64,000 nt of DNA from an uncultured Clostridia bacterium (GTDB taxonomy: Bacteria > Bacillota > Clostridia > Christensenellales > Borkfalkiaceae), in contig CALVUR010000007.1 of the NCBI GenBank assembly GCA_944363645.1, forward strand, positions 30,015-94,014, written 5' to 3'. The notes under the pieces were generated by a model that saw only the letters and a program-made list of their open reading frames with translations, did no database searches and was not told where the DNA came from. The position numbers and the translations under genes were made by a program. This document shows, one piece after another, positions 8,515 through 18,045 of this stretch; position 1 is the first letter of the stretch; each line of letters opens with the position of its first letter.

Positions 8515-10305
8515 ATGTTCAAATATAGTCCAATTATTAAAGAATATAAGTCTTTAATCGGTGCAATCGATGTCGAAGAAAAATTATTGATAAGAGTTAT
8601 CTCTGATGCAAAATGGGTGAATATCCTCATTGCAAAAGATGGTGACGGCTACAACTGTTACTCTATGACTAAAGATGAGTCAAAGGGTGGCTTTTTTGTG
8701 CAACTTGAAAATTTAACACAAGGTTTATACTTTTACCATTTTGAATCTAACGAAGGTCTTTTTGGTGCGGGCAATGATTTATGGGCAGTAAAAGGCACGT
8801 ATAATTATTATCGTGATTACCAGCTTACCGTTACGTGTAAAGATTATCAAACAACCGACATTTTAAAGGGCGGTTTAATTTATCAAATCTTTCCTGACAG
8901 GTTTAAGCGTGGTGGTACTGCTACAATCGGGCAAGGCAAGGTGCTTTGCAAAAATTGGGGCGCAACCCCTACATACCGCAACCATGAAGGCCTTGTTTTA
9001 AATAACGAATTTTTTGGTGGCGACTTCAAAGGTATCTTACAAAAATTATATTACCTAAAAGGTTTGGGCGTAACGGTCGTTTACTTAAACCCAATCGTTA
9101 AAGCCTATTCTTCTCACCGCTACGACACGGGCGACTATCTTCAAGTCGATCCGCTTCTTGGCACAGAAGAAGATTTAAAAACTTTGCTTATGGCTGCAAA
9201 CAAGATGGGCATTGACTTTATCTTTGACGGCGTTTACAACCACACGGGCGCAGACAGTAAGTATTTTAATAAGACCGGTAGTTACGACGAAGTCGGCGCA
9301 TATAACTCAAAAGAGTCAAAATATTATGATTGGTACGATTTTTACAATTACCCAGACGGCTACAACAGTTGGTGGGGCTTTGAAAATCTTCCAACCATCA
9401 AGAAAAACAGCGAAAGTTTCCAAAACTTTATTTGCGAAAAGGTTTTACCCCATTACTTTGAAATGGGCTTTAAGGGCGTAAGGCTTGACGTTGTTGACGA
9501 ACTCACTGACGATTTTGTTGTAAAGATTAGAAAAGTAGCAAAAAAATATAAGGCTGTCGTCATCGGCGAAGTTTGGGAAGACGCTACAAATAAATATTCG
9601 TACGGCGTAAGACGCAAATACTTTTTAGGGCAGGAATTAGATTCGGTTATGAACTACCAACTAAAAGATGCCATTTGCGCCTTTTTAATCAACAAACGCA
9701 CCGACTATTTAGTTTACGTTTTGACAACTCAGGTAAACAATTACCCTAAATGCGCACTTGATAGTTTAATGAACCTTTTGTCCTCACACGACACGGTAAG
9801 AATTATCAATATGCTCGGCAGAAACCAAGTTATTACCGACAAGGATAAACTTAAAGACGTTACGTTATCTGACGAAGAATTACAGCGTGGTAAAACGCTT
9901 GCAAAAATCGCTTACGCAATCGCTTTCACCGTTTACGGAAGCCCTTCAATTTACTATGGCGATGAAGTCGGCTTAACAGGGGACTTAGACCCTTATAACC
10001 GCAGATGCTTCCCGTGGGGGAAAGAAGATAAAGAATATTTAAAGTTCTTCAAAACGCTCGGCAAAATTCGTACAACAGAATCTCTTTTTGCAACGGGTAG
10101 TTTTAGTATAATGTATTACGATAAGCAAATTATCGTTTACGAAAGAAACGATGGCGAAAACCGTATTGTTGTCGCCGCAAACGTAAGTTCTACCGAAGTA
10201 AAATTACATTTTACAAAACCGCTTATAAATTTAATGGAAAATAAAGATAAACAATATACCTTTATTTTAAATCCAGAATCTTTTTTAATTTTAAAACAGT
10301 GCTAA
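8515..10305 (+). CDS. GH13 alpha-amylase / neopullulanase-like glycosidase
   Basis: Hydrolyses alpha-glucans such as maltodextrin or pullulan. An N-terminal carbohydrate-binding-like sandwich (ending near WAVKGTYNYYRDYQL) precedes a GH13 barrel beginning LIYQIFPDRFKRG, typical of the neopullulanase/cyclomaltodextrinase group. Catalytic residues are visible: Asp in VRLDVVDE (about 324), Glu in IGEVWED (about 350) and Asp in SSHDTVR (about 424). There is no signal peptide, so it is cytoplasmic, matching glgP next door. Start is uncertain: an in-frame TTG at 8476 lies inside a repeat copy; ATG 8515 is preferred but has no strong ribosome site. Confidence 0.9.
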   Translation: MFKYSPIIKEYKSLIGAIDVEEKLLIRVISDAKWVNILIAKDGDGYNCYSMTKDESKGGFFVQLENLTQGLYFYHFESNEGLFGAGNDLWAVKGTYNYYRDYQLTVTCKDYQTTDILKGGLIYQIFPDRFKRGGTATIGQGKVLCKNWGATPTYRNHEGLVLNNEFFGGDFKGILQKLYYLKGLGVTVVYLNPIVKAYSSHRYDTGDYLQVDPLLGTEEDLKTLLMAANKMGIDFIFDGVYNHTGADSKYFNKTGSYDEVGAYNSKESKYYDWYDFYNYPDGYNSWWGFENLPTIKKNSESFQNFICEKVLPHYFEMGFKGVRLDVVDELTDDFVVKIRKVAKKYKAVVIGEVWEDATNKYSYGVRRKYFLGQELDSVMNYQLKDAICAFLINKRTDYLVYVLTTQVNNYPKCALDSLMNLLSSHDTVRIINMLGRNQVITDKDKLKDVTLSDEELQRGKTLAKIAYAIAFTVYGSPSIYYGDEVGLTGDLDPYNRRCFPWGKEDKEYLKFFKTLGKIRTTESLFATGSFSIMYYDKQIIVYERNDGENRIVVAANVSSTEVKLHFTKPLINLMENKDKQYTFILNPESFLILKQC

Positions 10306-10324
10306 AAAGATTAAATTTGTTTTT

Positions 10325-10362
10325 AAAAAGTGGCGATAATCGGCTTATAGCCCCACTTTTTT
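10325..10362 (+). repeat. Dispersed repeat copy 5
   Basis: Core GGCGATAATCGGCTTATAG with the left arm AAAAAGTGG and right arm CCACTTTTT. The arms pair to give a terminator-like hairpin immediately after the GH13 gene. Confidence 0.88.
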
Positions 10363-10437
10363 AAAAATATAATAAAAATATTGTTATTTTGACATATTAA
10401 AATTGTCAATAAAATTATGACAATAGGAGGGAATATT

Positions 10438-10875
10438 ATGGGCGACTTTGATTTTATCCAAATTAAAAAGGAAAAACTTCAAAAGCAAAGCAAAACATTA
10501 ACTATCGTTGGTGGCGTATTTACAGCAATTACATTAGTGCTTGCAATTATCTTTTTAACCACTTATATAAAATATGCTACAAGTACAGCCGATGGTAAAG
10601 AACAATTAGGAGTTGCTTTAGGATTAGCGCTTGCTATTATTTACTGCTTAGTACCAGGTTTTATTACAGGCGTTGTAAGTTTAATTTTAAATCTTGTTGC
10701 AATTAAAAAAAGCAAAAAGTATTTAATTTTAGATATTGTATTTGCAGTACTTGCTTTTTTGGCAATCGCAATATTCGTTGTTTTTTTGGTTATTAACAGT
10801 ATTAAAAATCAACAAACTCCAGCGGAAACCACACAAATTTTTAACGCAATTAAAGCATTAAGCCTAATCGGCTAA
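10438..10875 (+). CDS. Small membrane protein, three predicted TM segments
   Basis: Unrecognised protein of 145 residues. A short charged cytoplasmic head (MGDFDFIQIKKEKLQKQSK) is followed by three hydrophobic segments at about 20-46, 60-88 and 97-123. ATG 10438 is preferred over the upstream ATG at 10417 because the AGGAGGG ribosome site (10426-10432) lies between them. The next gene has the same layout (short KQEK-type head, three hydrophobic segments, similar length), which suggests a diverged tandem pair. Repeat copies flank it on both sides, so it is probably its own transcription unit. Function unknown. Confidence 0.75.
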   Translation: MGDFDFIQIKKEKLQKQSKTLTIVGGVFTAITLVLAIIFLTTYIKYATSTADGKEQLGVALGLALAIIYCLVPGFITGVVSLILNLVAIKKSKKYLILDIVFAVLAFLAIAIFVVFLVINSIKNQQTPAETTQIFNAIKALSLIG

Positions 10876-10881
10876 ATTTAA

Positions 10882-10917
10882 AAAAAGTGGCGATAACGGG
10901 CTTATAGCCCCACTTTT
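10882..10917 (+). repeat. Dispersed repeat copy 6
   Basis: Near-perfect consensus: AAAAAGTGG, core CGATAACGGGCTTATAG, then CCCCACTTTT. It sits between the two small membrane-protein genes and forms a hairpin with A- and T-rich outer arms. Confidence 0.93.
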
Positions 10918-10931
10918 AAAGGTTTTTTAGT

Positions 10932-11396
10932 ATGTTTGATAGTAATTATTTTGAAAACTTACAAAGTATAAAACAAGAAAAAGCGAAGAAAAACAGTAAA
11001 TTTTGTCGCATATTAACTATTGCTTTATCGTGTACCGCTTTTTTGCTTATTGTTGTGCAATTTATTGTTTATATGGTATCAAAAAGCGCACTGCCACAGC
11101 CAAACCCTAATGCAGTTTATCCCGATTCAGCATATGCTGGTTATTTTGCATTATTACTTTCCTTTTGGTTATTAGTAACGCCAACAACATTGTTGTTATT
11201 CGTGGCAGATGCTGCATCAATTTTATCACTTGTCTTTTCAAAGGATAAAAAGGCTTTTTCTATTACATCGATTGTATTATCGTTTGCGCTTTCAGTTGTT
11301 TACGTTATCTTGTTTTTTGTTGTGGTATATGCCTTAATCTTTTACATGCCACCACTTCAAGACCAAACAACTTATATGCTTTACCTTTGGGCGTAA
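10932..11396 (+). CDS. Small membrane protein, paralogue-like to the preceding gene
   Basis: Unrecognised protein of 154 residues with a soluble head (MFDSNYFENLQSIKQEKAKK) and three hydrophobic segments at about 26-49, 71-100 and 115-142. The layout matches the neighbour at 10438 although the sequence is only loosely similar. The ribosome site is weak (AAAGG, 9 bases upstream), and part of the leader derives from the repeat. The similarity is judged by eye from topology and the common QxxKQEK-like head, so paralogy is inference. Confidence 0.65.
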   Translation: MFDSNYFENLQSIKQEKAKKNSKFCRILTIALSCTAFLLIVVQFIVYMVSKSALPQPNPNAVYPDSAYAGYFALLLSFWLLVTPTTLLLFVADAASILSLVFSKDKKAFSITSIVLSFALSVVYVILFFVVVYALIFYMPPLQDQTTYMLYLWA

Positions 11397-11513
11397 AATT
11401 CAATTTACCCCCAATACGTTATTAAAAATACACACTTTCACTATTCAATTTAAAACAAAATTACAAAATTTTAAAGCGTATCAAATATGGTGCGTAAATA
11501 AATGGAGATAATT

Positions 11514-13688
11514 ATGGACATTCTTGCAAGAATCACGGACGAATTTAATCTTCGTCCAGAACACGTAAAAAATATTGTAAATTTACTTGACGAAGGCAAC
11601 ACAATTCCTTTCATTGCTCGTTACCGTAAAGAATTAACCGGTCATATTGACGACCAAGTTTTAAGGGAATTAAATGATAGGCTTACCTACCTACGCAATT
11701 TAGAAAAGAGAAAGGAAGATGTTTTAAATGCAATCGAAGGTCAAGGCAAACTCACCGACGAAATCAAACAGGCTTTAGATAAAGCCGAAACTTTGACAGA
11801 AGTTGAAGACATTTATAGACCTTACAAGCAAAAAAAGAAGACACGTGCCACGGTCGCTATTGCAAAGGGCTTAGAACCCCTTGCAGATATTTTACAAGCG
11901 CAAGATGTTAAAGAAGGCACTTTAGACGACTTAGCAAAACCATTTGTTAGCGAAGAAAAGGGCGTTAAGGATACCAAAGAAGCCATCCAAGGCGCACAAG
12001 ACATTATCGCTGAAAGAATTTCTGACGATGCCGATTTAAGAAAGAAACTTCGTCGCATCTTCGGTAACAACGGCGAAATCGCATCAAAACTTGTTAAGCC
12101 AGACGAAGAAGGCGCATCTGTTTACGAAATGTATGCAGATTATCAAGAACCCGTTTCCGAAATCAAAAGCCACCGTATTTTGGCACTTAACCGTGGCGAA
12201 AAAGAAGGCTTTTTACGTGTAAAGGTTAGTATCGATAAAGAATTTGCTTACAGGGTATGCCAAGCAAGTTTTGTTAAAGAAGGCAGTATCTCAACCGAAG
12301 TTGTTAAACTTGCCGCAATCGATAGTTACGATAGGCTTATCTATCCATCAATCGAGCGTGAAATAAGAAACGATTTAACGGACAAAGCAAACGAGCAAGC
12401 AATCAAGATGTTCGAAGTCAACTTAAAACCATTACTTATGCAACCACCTGTAAAGGATATTGTTACAATGGGCTTTGACCCTGCGTATAGGACAGGCTGT
12501 AAAATTGCAGTAGTTGACGTTACCGGCAAGGTATTAGATAAAACTGTTGTTTACCCAACACCACCACAGTCTAAACTTGAAGAAGCCACAGCAACACTTA
12601 TAAAACTTATCAATAAGTATAAAGTTGACGTTATCTCTATTGGTAATGGTACTGCTTCAAAAGAATCAGAAATTTTCGTTGCAGACCTTATTAAAAACCC
12701 ACTTATCGACCATAAGGTAAGTTACATTGTCGTAAGCGAAGCCGGCGCATCAGTTTATTCAGCATCAAAACTTGGCGCAGAAGAATTCCCAGACTACGAC
12801 GTATCAGAAAGGTCTGCTGTTTCCATCGCAAGAAGACTTCAAGACCCCCTTGCAGAACTTATCAAAATCGATCCAAAATCAATCGGCGTTGGTCAATATC
12901 AACACGACATGCCACAAGCAAGGCTTGACGAAGTCTTAAAAGGCGTTTTAGAAGACTGCGTAAACAAAGTCGGCGTTAATATAAACACCGCAAGCAGTTC
13001 ACTTTTAAGTTACGTTTCAGGCTTAAACAGCGCAATCGTTAAAAATATCGTAAAATATAGGGAAGAAAACGGCAAGTTTAAGTCAAGGGAAGAACTTTTA
13101 AAAGTTCCTAAACTTGGCGAAAAGGCTTTCGTTCAATGCGCAGGCTTTTTACGCATCCCCGACGGCAAAAATGTTTTAGATAACACCGGTGTTCACCCAG
13201 AAAGTTACAAGGCAACCGTTAAACTTTTAGATATCTTCGGCTACACCGCTGAAGATGTAAAGCAAGGGAATATTCAAGGTCTTACCGATAAGATTAAAGA
13301 ATTCGGTGAAGAAAAGACAGCCACAATTTGCGGGCTCGGCGTTCCAACCCTTCGTGATATTTTAAACGAACTTTTAAAGCCGGGCAGGGACGTACGTGAA
13401 TCTTTACCAAAGCCAATGCTTCGTTCTGACTTATTAAGCATTAACGACTTAGTACCCGGCATGCAAATTAAGGGTACAGTCCGTAACGTTATCGATTTTG
13501 GCGCATTTATCGATATCGGCGTTCACCAAGACGGTTTAGTACACATTTCACAAATTTCCGATAACTATATCAAACACCCATCCGAAGTTTTAAAGGTTGG
13601 TCAAGTTGTTACAGTTACCGTTTTAAGCGTAGATGCAAAGAAAAACAGAATCTCTTTGACTATGTGCGGTCAAAAGAAAAATGCTTGA
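11514..13688 (+). CDS. tex: Tex-family S1 RNA-binding protein
   Basis: Tex proteins are conserved nucleic-acid-binding factors associated with transcription. Domain order is standard: helical N-terminus with IPFIARYRKELTG, a YqgF-like RNase H fold in the middle (FDPAYRTGCKIAVVD), helix-hairpin-helix motifs (NINTASSSLLSYVSGLN), and a C-terminal S1 domain (GTVRNVIDFGAFIDIGVHQD). ATG 11514 is chosen over ATG 11502 because GGAG (11504-11507) stands at proper distance. Length of 724 residues is normal. The stop codon overlaps the -35 box of the acpP promoter. Confidence 0.95.
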   Translation: MDILARITDEFNLRPEHVKNIVNLLDEGNTIPFIARYRKELTGHIDDQVLRELNDRLTYLRNLEKRKEDVLNAIEGQGKLTDEIKQALDKAETLTEVEDIYRPYKQKKKTRATVAIAKGLEPLADILQAQDVKEGTLDDLAKPFVSEEKGVKDTKEAIQGAQDIIAERISDDADLRKKLRRIFGNNGEIASKLVKPDEEGASVYEMYADYQEPVSEIKSHRILALNRGEKEGFLRVKVSIDKEFAYRVCQASFVKEGSISTEVVKLAAIDSYDRLIYPSIEREIRNDLTDKANEQAIKMFEVNLKPLLMQPPVKDIVTMGFDPAYRTGCKIAVVDVTGKVLDKTVVYPTPPQSKLEEATATLIKLINKYKVDVISIGNGTASKESEIFVADLIKNPLIDHKVSYIVVSEAGASVYSASKLGAEEFPDYDVSERSAVSIARRLQDPLAELIKIDPKSIGVGQYQHDMPQARLDEVLKGVLEDCVNKVGVNINTASSSLLSYVSGLNSAIVKNIVKYREENGKFKSREELLKVPKLGEKAFVQCAGFLRIPDGKNVLDNTGVHPESYKATVKLLDIFGYTAEDVKQGNIQGLTDKIKEFGEEKTATICGLGVPTLRDILNELLKPGRDVRESLPKPMLRSDLLSINDLVPGMQIKGTVRNVIDFGAFIDIGVHQDGLVHISQISDNYIKHPSEVLKVGQVVTVTVLSVDAKKNRISLTMCGQKKNA

Positions 13689-13713
13689 CAAAAAGCGTTA
13701 AATCTGTTAAAAT
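13685..13713 (+). promoter_or_regulatory. Sigma-A promoter of acpP
   Basis: TTGACA (13685-13690), a 17-base spacer and TAAAAT (13708-13713). The -35 box overlaps the tex stop codon. A near-consensus promoter is expected for a highly expressed carrier protein. Confidence 0.85.
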
Positions 13714-13739
13714 TTAATAAATTTAAGGAGGGCATTTGT

Positions 13740-13967
13740 ATGACTTTAGATAAGGTTAAAGAGATTATTGCCGACAAATTAGGCGTTGATAGTGCTAAAA
13801 TTACCAAAGACAGTAAGGTTATTGCTGACCTTGGTGCAGACTCACTTGATGTTGTAGAATTGATTATGGCACTTGAAGACGAATTTGGCGTAACCGTTGA
13901 TGAAGATAAAGTTCAAAACTTGGTTACCGTTGGCGATATCGTTACACTTATTGAAGAAACTTTGTAA
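13740..13967 (+). CDS. acpP: Acyl carrier protein
   Basis: Carries growing acyl chains on 4'-phosphopantetheine during fatty-acid synthesis. The attachment serine is in GADSLDVVELIMALEDEF (Ser near residue 36), the canonical DSL motif. It has 75 residues, is acidic, and is of normal length. AAGGAGGG (13725-13732) precedes the ATG, and a near-perfect promoter lies upstream. A strong terminator follows. No fab genes are adjacent; plsX, which uses acyl-ACP, lies at 41.5 kb. Confidence 0.97.
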   Translation: MTLDKVKEIIADKLGVDSAKITKDSKVIADLGADSLDVVELIMALEDEFGVTVDEDKVQNLVTVGDIVTLIEETL

Positions 13968-13972
13968 TTTTT

Positions 13973-13998
13973 AAGGCGGATCTTTCCGCCTTTTTATT
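13973..13998 (+). terminator. Intrinsic terminator of acpP
   Basis: AAGGCGGA-TCTT-TCCGCCTT is an 8-bp perfect stem followed by a T-rich run. Confidence 0.92.
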
Positions 13999-14046
13999 TT
14001 TATTTTTTGGCGGTTTTTATCCCCATTTTTTAAATGTAAAATTACT

Positions 14047-14085
14047 AAAAAAGTGCCGATAACGGGCTTATAGCCCCACTTTTTA
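14047..14085 (+). repeat. Dispersed repeat copy 7
   Basis: AAAAAAGTGC, core CGATAACGGGCTTATAG, CCCCACTTTTT. It lies in the 571-base acpP-ftsK gap, between two ordinary terminators. Confidence 0.92.
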
Positions 14086-14091
14086 AAATTT

Positions 14092-14128
14092 CCCGACCAA
14101 AATTATGCGGTCGGGATTTATTTTTTTT
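14092..14128 (+). terminator. Second terminator-like hairpin in acpP-ftsK gap
   Basis: CCCGACC (14092-14098) and GGTCGGG (14109-14115) form a 7-bp stem followed by ATTTATTTTTTTT. It stands only a few bases after a repeat copy. Confidence 0.8.
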
Positions 14129-14251
14129 AAAAAATAGCAATAATTGTTAGCATAAAAAATAACCGCCTTTTTTACGGCAAAAATTTAAAGTTAAGTCATA
14201 TTTTTTAGATATAGGGTGTTTTTTATAGATAAAAGGGGAATTAAAATTTGC

Positions 14252-14289
14252 AAAAAGTAGCGATAACGGGCTTATAGGCGGACTTTTTG
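14252..14289 (+). repeat. Dispersed repeat copy 8 (GCGGAC subtype)
   Basis: AAAAAGTAG, exact core CGATAACGGGCTTATAG, then GCGGACTTTTTG. Second copy in the same intergenic gap. Between here and ftsK the sequence is very AT-rich, with a weak candidate promoter only. Confidence 0.92.
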
Positions 14290-14393
14290 TAAAATTTTGC
14301 CAAAAAAAGTTTAAAAATTGCTAAAAGCAAAAAAATTTTAAAAGTGTTGATTTTGAAAAATGTAAAATTGACTTTAAAAAAATTGTAAAAACA

Positions 14394-14423
14394 CTTTAAA
14401 TTTTTATAACTTTATGTTATACT
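14394..14423 (+). promoter_or_regulatory. Candidate ftsK promoter
   Basis: TATACT (14418-14423) is a fair -10 box; the -35 (TTTAAA, 14394-14399) is weak with an 18-base spacer. A short GC-richer patch with two GCGTGC units follows at 14466-14485, before the start codon. Confidence 0.35.
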
Positions 14424-14538
14424 AATTACAACTATAAATTTACATTTAAATTTAACTTATTAACTGCGTGCCTATGCGTGCGCTATAAGCGAATTTATTT
14501 TCTACTTAAGCAATTTCGGTTTAGTGAGGGCTATAAAA

Positions 14539-17500
14539 TTGAGTAAGGGCGTTAAAAGTAAAGACAGTCAAAAAGCAACTGGTTTTGCAAAAGAAATTAT
14601 AGGTATGGCACTATTGCTATTTACCTTGCTTTCTTTTTTATGTCTTGTTACAGGCGATATAATTTTCTATAAAGTCGGTAGTTACGTTCAAGGCTTTTTC
14701 CTTGGGCTTTTTGGCTACTATTCTTTTGTCGTGCTTATTTTGGCAGTCCTTTTGGGCTTAAGGCTTTTAATGGACAGACCATTACTCAACAAAAAAGTAC
14801 GTGGCTATCTTGCACTTATCTGCATTTTTGCCTTTTCCGTAATGGCAATCTGCCAAACTTCATTAAACTATGACCGCCAATTAAACTTTTCACAAAACTT
14901 CGCAAACGCCTATGGCGGTGGGCTTTTAACCTTGCAAAATTCAACGGTTACGGGTGCGTTTTCCATCTTTCTTATCCACCCAATCGCTTTGTTTTTAAGC
15001 AATGCTGGTTGCATCATTTTATTCTCACTAATAATTTTGACAACCATTATCATCGCTTTCAAAAACCAAATTGCAACACTTATTCAAAGACCTAAAAAGG
15101 AAAAACAACCCAAAGCCCCCAAACAAAAAGCAAGCAAAAAACAACCCGAAAATGAAGATGATACCGAACAGAATTTTGACCAGCAAGATGTTCAAATTCC
15201 AAGTTATTATCTAACTAACGACGAATTTAATTTCAAATCGAAGCGTGATAACAGGCGTGAAGAAAAGCCAATCACAATCTTCGGTGGCGACTTCAATTTT
15301 AACGATACCCCACAAAAAGGCGGTATCAAAACCGACACTTCTTACACAAACCAGTTCGGCAAAACTTTAAGTCCCGAAGCCCAATATATCATGACACCCC
15401 CAAGGCTCAACCCCGAACAAATCGGTCAACCGCCCATTAAAGCAAACAACCCTTCGGCAAACTTTGATGCAAGGCGCACATCCGCACCCGATTATGACAA
15501 CCAGTCGTTAGGTGGTTCGGTTTATGACCTTTCTTCTCGTGATTCAATGCCCCAGCACGAAAATGCTCGCACCTTCGACCAAGACCGTTCTCGTGGTTTG
15601 TTTGATGGCTTCTCTCACGATGACCGCAGTAACGGCTTTGACCGTTCAAACAACTTTGACCGCTCAAACAACTTTGACTGCTCAAACAACTTTGACCGTC
15701 AAGATAATTTTGACCGCTCGAATAACTTCGACCGCTCGAACAATTTCGACCGCTCGAATAATTTTGATCGTGGGGCAGGTGGTAACCGCACTCAAACACG
15801 CAACCCTTACACACAAGATATTGTTGATAGGTTGGGCGCAGATCGTGGCAAACAACCCACAAACCAAAGCGTTGCAGACAACTTCTTTATCGGTGGCAAC
15901 GTTAAAGAAGAACCTAATCATCCCAACATGGATAAAATCTACAACCCAGCCGAACATCCAAACACGGGATTTGATGCCACAAGGACAATTTTAAACCGTG
16001 GCAACGGTCAAAAACCCGCCTATAATCCCGAAAACGAAGATTTTTATGACAACGGCTTACCCAAATCAAACGTTCCAAATCTCAACAATCAGTATACAGA
16101 CAACTTTGAAAGAAACGTTGTTCAAAGCACTTTTGACGGCGAAACCTCAACCGGTAGGTCGGGCTTTGGCAGTTCAAGGTCAACCGATAGGCTTGCGGAT
16201 AGATCAACCGATAGGTTTACCGACAGAACTACTGACAGAACGCCCGATAGGTCAACTGACGGTGTTGGTTTTGTTGATAGGGATACAGATAGGGCTGGGG
16301 GCGACAGAAGTGTAGATAGAAGCGTCGATAGAAGCACCGTTACCGAAAGGACAACTACTATAGAGCGCACTATAATTCAAAAGGAATCTGCACCTACCAA
16401 AAAGCCACTCAGCATTGACTTTATGACGAGTACGGCGGCGGAATTATCCCCAGCAGACGACGATCCTAACGAGGGCTACGCTTCCATTGAAGACATGCCA
16501 ATCAATTACCGTTATAAACGCCCACCAACAGACCTTCTCAATCAACTTGAAGTTGATGAAAACAAGTTGATGTTAGAGCGTGATAGACTTCGTCAACTTG
16601 CACAGGTTGTAGAAACCAACTTTGCAAAGCGTGGCATTTCCGTAAGGCTTGAAAACATAGTTTACGGTATGTCAATTACTCGTTTTGAATATGTAATTCC
16701 TACCGAAACATCGGTAAAAAGTTTTACACAAAACCAAGCCGACATTGCGGTATGGTTGCACGCAAAAGGCGAAATTCGTATTTTGGCGCCCATTCCCGGC
16801 ACGTCAAAAATCGGTATCGAAGTACCAAACCAAGTCCGTGCACTGGTTGGCTTAAAAGAACTTATCTGTTCGCCACAGTACCGCAAGTTAAAACAAGACG
16901 GCATTTACATTCCTGCTGGTAAAAACGTTATGGCAGAACCCGTATTTTTAAACCTTACCGACATGCCCCACTGCTTAATCGCCGGTTCTACAGGTACAGG
17001 TAAATCGGTATTTTTAAACGCCATGCTCGTAAGTTTACTTTACACCTATTCGCCAGAAGATTTAAGGATAGTAATCGTCGATCCAAAACAACTTGAATTC
17101 GTCGCCTTTGAGGGCGCACCACACCTACTATTTAACAAGATTATCACGCAGGCAGAAGAGGCTGCTGCACTACTTAGTTACTTAGTAAAGGAAATGGACG
17201 ACAGATATTCACTCTTTGCGCAAGCAAGGGTAAAAAAGATTTCCGCTTACAACGAATCAATCGATAAGCGTGTACAGAAAAAGTTGCCGTACATCATCGT
17301 CTTGATTGACGAGTTCGCTGACCTTATGATGAAAAACCCAACGGCTAAAAAGGATATGGAAGCAAGTATCACTCGTCTTGCTCAACTTGCACGTGCCGCT
17401 GGTATCTCACTTGTTTTCGCAACTCAACGTCCTACAATTGACGTTATCGACGGTACAATCAAAAACAACTTCCCAGCACGTATCTGCTTTAAGACGGCGG

Positions 17501-18030
17501 ACTACACCAACTCTCAAGTCGTTTTGGGCGAGCCCGGTGCTGAAAAACTTTTGGGCAAAGGCGACTTGCTTTACAAGACAAACGGTCCAACCGAAAGGGC
17601 ACAAGGCGCACTTGTCGAAGATGCCGAACTTGAACGTGTTGTTAAGTACATTGTTGATAACAACAAGAGTTACTATGATAAAAAACTTTTGGAATACATC
17701 AACAAGGTTGCTAAAACTTATGGTCAAACTCAAAGCGGTGGCGATACACAAATGACAATGGATATCGGCGACAGTGGCAACCCAGCCGATGCCCCAATCG
17801 TTTACCGCCGTGCAGTAAGGCTTGTTATCGTCCAAAACACCACTTCAAAATCAATGTTGCAAACAAAACTTGGTATCGGTTATAACAAGGCCGCAAGAAT
17901 TATCGATTGGATGGAAAAGCAGGGCTTTATCTCTTATCCGTTAGATAATAAACAGCGTGAAATCCGTATCGACCGCAACTCATACGAACAAATCTTTGGT
18001 GAACCTTTCAACGAAGATTACACAAAATAA
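14539..18030 (+). CDS. ftsK: FtsK/SpoIIIE-type DNA translocase
   Basis: Septal motor that pumps chromosomal DNA into daughter cells. The N-terminus has about four membrane segments (to about residue 180), then a long hydrophilic linker, then the motor with Walker A GSTGTGKSVF (about 815-825) and Walker B IVLIDEFADLM (about 920). The C-terminal gamma winged helix (TSKSMLQTKLGIGYNKAARI) reads DNA polarity. The linker has eight 6-residue FDRSNN-type units (15637-15780) and a second TDR-rich run (about 16180-16340). TTG 14539 with GAGGG 8 bases upstream is preferred; GTG 14524 is the alternative. At 1163 residues it is longer than the usual about 800. Confidence 0.95.
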   Translation: MSKGVKSKDSQKATGFAKEIIGMALLLFTLLSFLCLVTGDIIFYKVGSYVQGFFLGLFGYYSFVVLILAVLLGLRLLMDRPLLNKKVRGYLALICIFAFSVMAICQTSLNYDRQLNFSQNFANAYGGGLLTLQNSTVTGAFSIFLIHPIALFLSNAGCIILFSLIILTTIIIAFKNQIATLIQRPKKEKQPKAPKQKASKKQPENEDDTEQNFDQQDVQIPSYYLTNDEFNFKSKRDNRREEKPITIFGGDFNFNDTPQKGGIKTDTSYTNQFGKTLSPEAQYIMTPPRLNPEQIGQPPIKANNPSANFDARRTSAPDYDNQSLGGSVYDLSSRDSMPQHENARTFDQDRSRGLFDGFSHDDRSNGFDRSNNFDRSNNFDCSNNFDRQDNFDRSNNFDRSNNFDRSNNFDRGAGGNRTQTRNPYTQDIVDRLGADRGKQPTNQSVADNFFIGGNVKEEPNHPNMDKIYNPAEHPNTGFDATRTILNRGNGQKPAYNPENEDFYDNGLPKSNVPNLNNQYTDNFERNVVQSTFDGETSTGRSGFGSSRSTDRLADRSTDRFTDRTTDRTPDRSTDGVGFVDRDTDRAGGDRSVDRSVDRSTVTERTTTIERTIIQKESAPTKKPLSIDFMTSTAAELSPADDDPNEGYASIEDMPINYRYKRPPTDLLNQLEVDENKLMLERDRLRQLAQVVETNFAKRGISVRLENIVYGMSITRFEYVIPTETSVKSFTQNQADIAVWLHAKGEIRILAPIPGTSKIGIEVPNQVRALVGLKELICSPQYRKLKQDGIYIPAGKNVMAEPVFLNLTDMPHCLIAGSTGTGKSVFLNAMLVSLLYTYSPEDLRIVIVDPKQLEFVAFEGAPHLLFNKIITQAEEAAALLSYLVKEMDDRYSLFAQARVKKISAYNESIDKRVQKKLPYIIVLIDEFADLMMKNPTAKKDMEASITRLAQLARAAGISLVFATQRPTIDVIDGTIKNNFPARICFKTADYTNSQVVLGEPGAEKLLGKGDLLYKTNGPTERAQGALVEDAELERVVKYIVDNNKSYYDKKLLEYINKVAKTYGQTQSGGDTQMTMDIGDSGNPADAPIVYRRAVRLVIVQNTTSKSMLQTKLGIGYNKAARIIDWMEKQGFISYPLDNKQREIRIDRNSYEQIFGEPFNEDYTK
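15637..15780 (+). repeat. Eight tandem 18-bp units in the ftsK linker
   Basis: In-frame 18-bp units starting at 15637, 15655, 15673, 15691, 15709, 15727, 15745 and 15763, each encoding FDRSNN or a close variant (FDCSNN, FDRQDN, FDRGAG). The DNA units are not identical but differ mostly at third positions. This looks like repeat expansion inside a disordered linker. Confidence 0.9.
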
Positions 18031-18045
18031 CTTCAAAATAAAGCA

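Noticed and set aside
15437..16370. Several long open frames on other strands and frames across the ftsK linker
   Set aside because: They are shadows of the repetitive linker (biased codon periodicity), with no ribosome sites and only repeat-derived peptides.
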